Of a stretch of 33,528 bases of DNA, positions 32,701-33,528 are shown in pieces (positions within the stretch are counted from its first letter, which is position 1; each line of letters opens with the position of its first letter). Made by a program: the position numbers and the translations under genes. Below the pieces are notes generated by a model. It was not told the origin of the DNA. It ran no database searches and was given only the letters and a program-made list of their open reading frames with translations. Source of the stretch: Gemmataceae bacterium (GTDB lineage: Bacteria > Planctomycetota > Planctomycetia > Gemmatales > Gemmataceae); assembly GCA_009697105.1 (NCBI GenBank), contig SIAQ01000054.1:1-33528 (forward strand), given 5' to 3'.

Positions 32701-33105
32701 CGGATCGTCGAGTTTGGTGTAGTCGTTGGAGCGCTGGCGAACGCCGACTTCGTCTGCCGGGAAGCCGAAGTTGCGGACGATCAAACCTTTGGCTTTGTGG
32801 CGTAGGTGCAGCATCGTCTCGAAATGGCCGTACAGGCTCATGCGTTCCGCCGTGGTGTTGCCGACGAACGCGATCCGTTCACCCTTGACGACTTCGAGCG
32901 GGAGTTGGCTTGGTGGCAGCGGGGCTTTCTTCGGTCGAGGTCCGGGTTTAAGGATATCCGCGGCGACGTTGTCCTTGGGTTTGCCGTTGGGCGTTTTCTT
33001 GCCCTGGGAATGCACGAAGCCATCGGGCAAAAAGTACCACACCGTTGCTGAGACGGTGAGGGCAAACGTAGCCGCGCGAACCGCATGGGATAGTGAGAGC
33101 TGCAT
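29740..33105 (-). CDS. PVC-type secreted protein: SGNH-like, propeller, HEAT repeats and cytochrome c
   Basis: This protein has about 1121 residues from the ATG at 33105, chosen for GAGGGG about 8 nt upstream and the signal peptide MQLSLSHAVRAATFALTVSA; an ATG at 33147 is also in frame. An SGNH-like domain starts with GERIAFVGNTTAERM, where the usual catalytic GDS serine is replaced by GNT. PNPDTFFCFFGWNES follows. A membrane-bound-dehydrogenase-type propeller (TIGR02604-like; FNFDSKGRLWVACMPSYP and IILEDTDGDGKADKCIVFY) fills the middle. HEAT-like helices precede the cytochrome c domain (TIGR02603-like), whose CVACH lies at about 1000-1004 and the axial-Met candidate SSMPEGQ at about 1096-1102. 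It is periplasmic and probably feeds electrons from sugar or polymer oxidation. The substrate is unknown. Confidence 0.87.
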   Translation of the reverse strand: MQLSLSHAVRAATFALTVSATVWYFLPDGFVHSQGKKTPNGKPKDNVAADILKPGPRPKKAPLPPSQLPLEVVKGERIAFVGNTTAERMSLYGHFETMLHLRHKAKGLIVRNFGFPADEVGVRQRSNDYTKLDDPLYAFNPDTFFCFFGWNESFKGEAGIEAFKQQYEKFIDEYTAKYPRDDAKSPPRFVLVSPIAFENTGDKFLPDGVTENANLKLYAAAVKAVADKRKLAFIDVYSPTAKAFAAGGGKLTVAGFQMNEAGDKVLGEALDTALFGPYTEAKPGTTDFERVRAAVIDKSWIHHQDYRMVNGWYVYGGRRTFDTETFPREYAKLRKMTSVRDQYVWDLANNRPVPEAPDDSKTGELIVPPTRFGAPGRDYSENKTLTYQKPNDFIKGARVPAGFELKLFADETKFPEIANPVQINFDSKGRLWVACMPSYPQWRPGDPKPADKLIILEDTDGDGKADKCIVFYDKLQCPTGFEFYNGGVLVVDQPRMLFLKDTDGDDKADEVTYFMDGWATDDTHHSCGAFEWSHGGLLHMLEGIATSTTLETPWGPHRSSGSGGCYILDPRTLKIQQFALPGMYNMWCYVFDQWGQGIVGDGTTPNQTWDVPLSGKQFQGRKGLNFVLPNGVRPNLGNEWLVGRALPDDVQGQFTYACVIQMNGLTRYSLKDDGAGFQGERIKAKEGGYDDLIRSPDKHFRPCDPQIGPDGALWVGDWANALIGHMQYSQRDPNRGHSHGRMYRLVGVGKKLVTPVTQHGKSVVEIIEQFREYEWRTRYRARRDLRARPANEVLPAVAAWVAKLDPKDTDYDRLRCEALWIQQGHHAVDLALADAVLASKTFQARAAAVHVLADERDRLPDALSRLKKAAGDEHPRVQAEAARALSFFSTADAMAAVADIAKKPMDYWTRYTVEASLSANEAAWRPDYLTGKVATRSPEAAKIMDGILKSNKVGAVAAPFLQLLVSQEMKSKEERFRAMTALVGIKGNPTKGREVFQRACVACHKVGTGEGAEFGPNLDKVAMRLTRYKIVESIIDPNAEVDKKYLITRIETVSGKVLNGLVISDTKTEVVLFDGKQKITLKVTDIDSRAQLKQSSMPEGQVITMAPAEFIDLVEYLSTLK

Positions 33106-33167
33106 CGAAAACCCCTCGGAAAACTTGGGAATAGACAGCGAGACCACGTTCGGTCCAGTGGATGGCG

Positions 33168-33173
33168 ATTATA
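33168..33173 (-). promoter_or_regulatory. Candidate -10 box for the PVC-type gene
   Basis: On the minus strand this reads TATAAT and would place a start point about 55 nt ahead of the ATG at 33105. No convincing -35 box was found at the expected distance. Confidence 0.3.
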
Positions 33174-33347
33174 CTTGCACGCCGCGGGGAAAGCTAGATG
33201 CGACCCCTGGGCATGCCGCTCTGTGCAGGTGTGGATCTCAATACCGCGAACGCGTGGACCTGATAGAATGAGGATGTAGAAATGCGATTGAATGACGCGA
33301 CGAAAGCACGGAGATTCAGCTTATACTGCCCCCGGCTGGATATGTCT

Positions 33348-33397
33348 GATCTGAGCCTGAGCGCCAGCAAAGGGCAAAAGCGGCCCTTCGCTGGCGC
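33348..33397. repeat. Hairpin and dispersed repeat next to the transposase end
   Basis: GCGCCAGCAAAGGG (33361-33374) pairs with CCCTTCGCTGGCGC (33384-33397) with one mismatch, directly after the transposase stop in the minus direction. The flanking TGAGCCTGAGCGCCAGC recurs as its reverse complement at about 246-270. It may be a transcription terminator of the transposase or part of the insertion sequence end. Confidence 0.55.
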
Positions 33398-33405
33398 CTT
33401 AAGTT

Positions 33406-33528
33406 TTACCACAACTTTTTTTTCGTTTTGCGTTGGGCGGCGCGATAACCGTCGACCATGGCCTGAAGCTTCTGCCAGCCACGCCAGAGCGTGATCCAGC
33501 CGGGGAAACCATCGCACTTGCGATTTTG
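33406..33528 (-). CDS. C-terminal end of an IS4-type transposase (partial)
   Basis: The last 40 residues before the TAA at 33408-33406 read QNRKCDGFPGWITLWRGWQK followed by LQAMVDGYRAAQRKTKKKLW. The pattern KGDGxPGWxTLWRGWQxLQ is what I know from the C-termini of IS4-family transposases in planctomycetes. The rest of the gene lies beyond the right edge. The C-terminus of these proteins is helical and basic. No terminal inverted repeat could be defined because the far end is missing. Confidence 0.75.
   Translation of the reverse strand, partial: QNRKCDGFPGWITLWRGWQKLQAMVDGYRAAQRKTKKKLW

Noticed and set aside
33194..33517. 107-residue open frame on the minus strand at the right end
   Set aside because: Another frame of the same strand encodes the recognisable transposase C-terminus at 33406-33528.
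1..33528. tRNA, rRNA or other structured RNA genes
   Set aside because: No cloverleaf, rRNA signature or known riboswitch core was recognised in any gap; a covariance-model search would be needed to exclude them fully.

Overview
The window reads as a piece of a planctomycete chromosome, probably Gemmatales or Pirellulales. The evidence is a large secreted protein combining an SGNH-like domain, a Pirellula/Verrucomicrobia-type propeller, HEAT repeats and a C-terminal cytochrome c; a DUF6797-type secreted propeller; a GYF_2-type domain fused to CAP-like domains; a TIGR02996-type leucine-rich protein; loosely packed GC-rich genes; and many long intergenic palindromes. I recognise no rRNA, tRNA, CRISPR array or prophage. 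This placement is inference from family content; no search was run.

Layout. 1-645: no convincing gene, one long palindrome. 646-5683: an NrnA-like DHH phosphoesterase (+), then on the minus strand an overlapping operon (membrane-anchored tyrosine-type phosphatase, LPG-synthase-like flippase, family 2 glycosyltransferase) and an rrf2-truncated haemoglobin pair. 5859-8342: a membrane TPR protein (-). 8591-17567 (+): ATP-type PEP carboxykinase, an OFA-family MFS transporter, a large SPFH protein, the DUF6797/propeller protein and two small paralogous genes, the second frameshifted. 17611-20550 (-): three CAP-like domains fused to zinc-ribbon and GYF_2-like modules. 20713-21561 (+): FAH-family enzyme. 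21885-25888 (-): leucine-rich protein, a lipoprotein, and an HTTM membrane protein with a secreted partner. 26647-27033 (+): glycine-rich RRM protein. 27113-29335 (-): zincin-like protease, small membrane protein, and a decaying PIN toxin/antitoxin-like pair. 29740-33105 (-): the PVC-type cytochrome protein. 33406-33528 (-): the C-terminal end of a probable IS4-type transposase.

The main discovery candidate is the set of non-coding palindromes. More than a dozen long, often perfect inverted repeats lie between genes and fall into a few recurring sequence families. One copy, at 28833-28933, sits inside the PIN gene and is flanked by a direct repeat. Removing the element and one repeat copy restores the expected PIN C-terminus, which shows that this family, or its ancestor, moved as a MITE-like element. 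The neighbouring antitoxin-like gene and an unrelated small gene at 17335 each carry a one-base frame break exactly at a canonical -1 slippery heptamer. Real decay, programmed frameshifting and homopolymer assembly error are all possible explanations.
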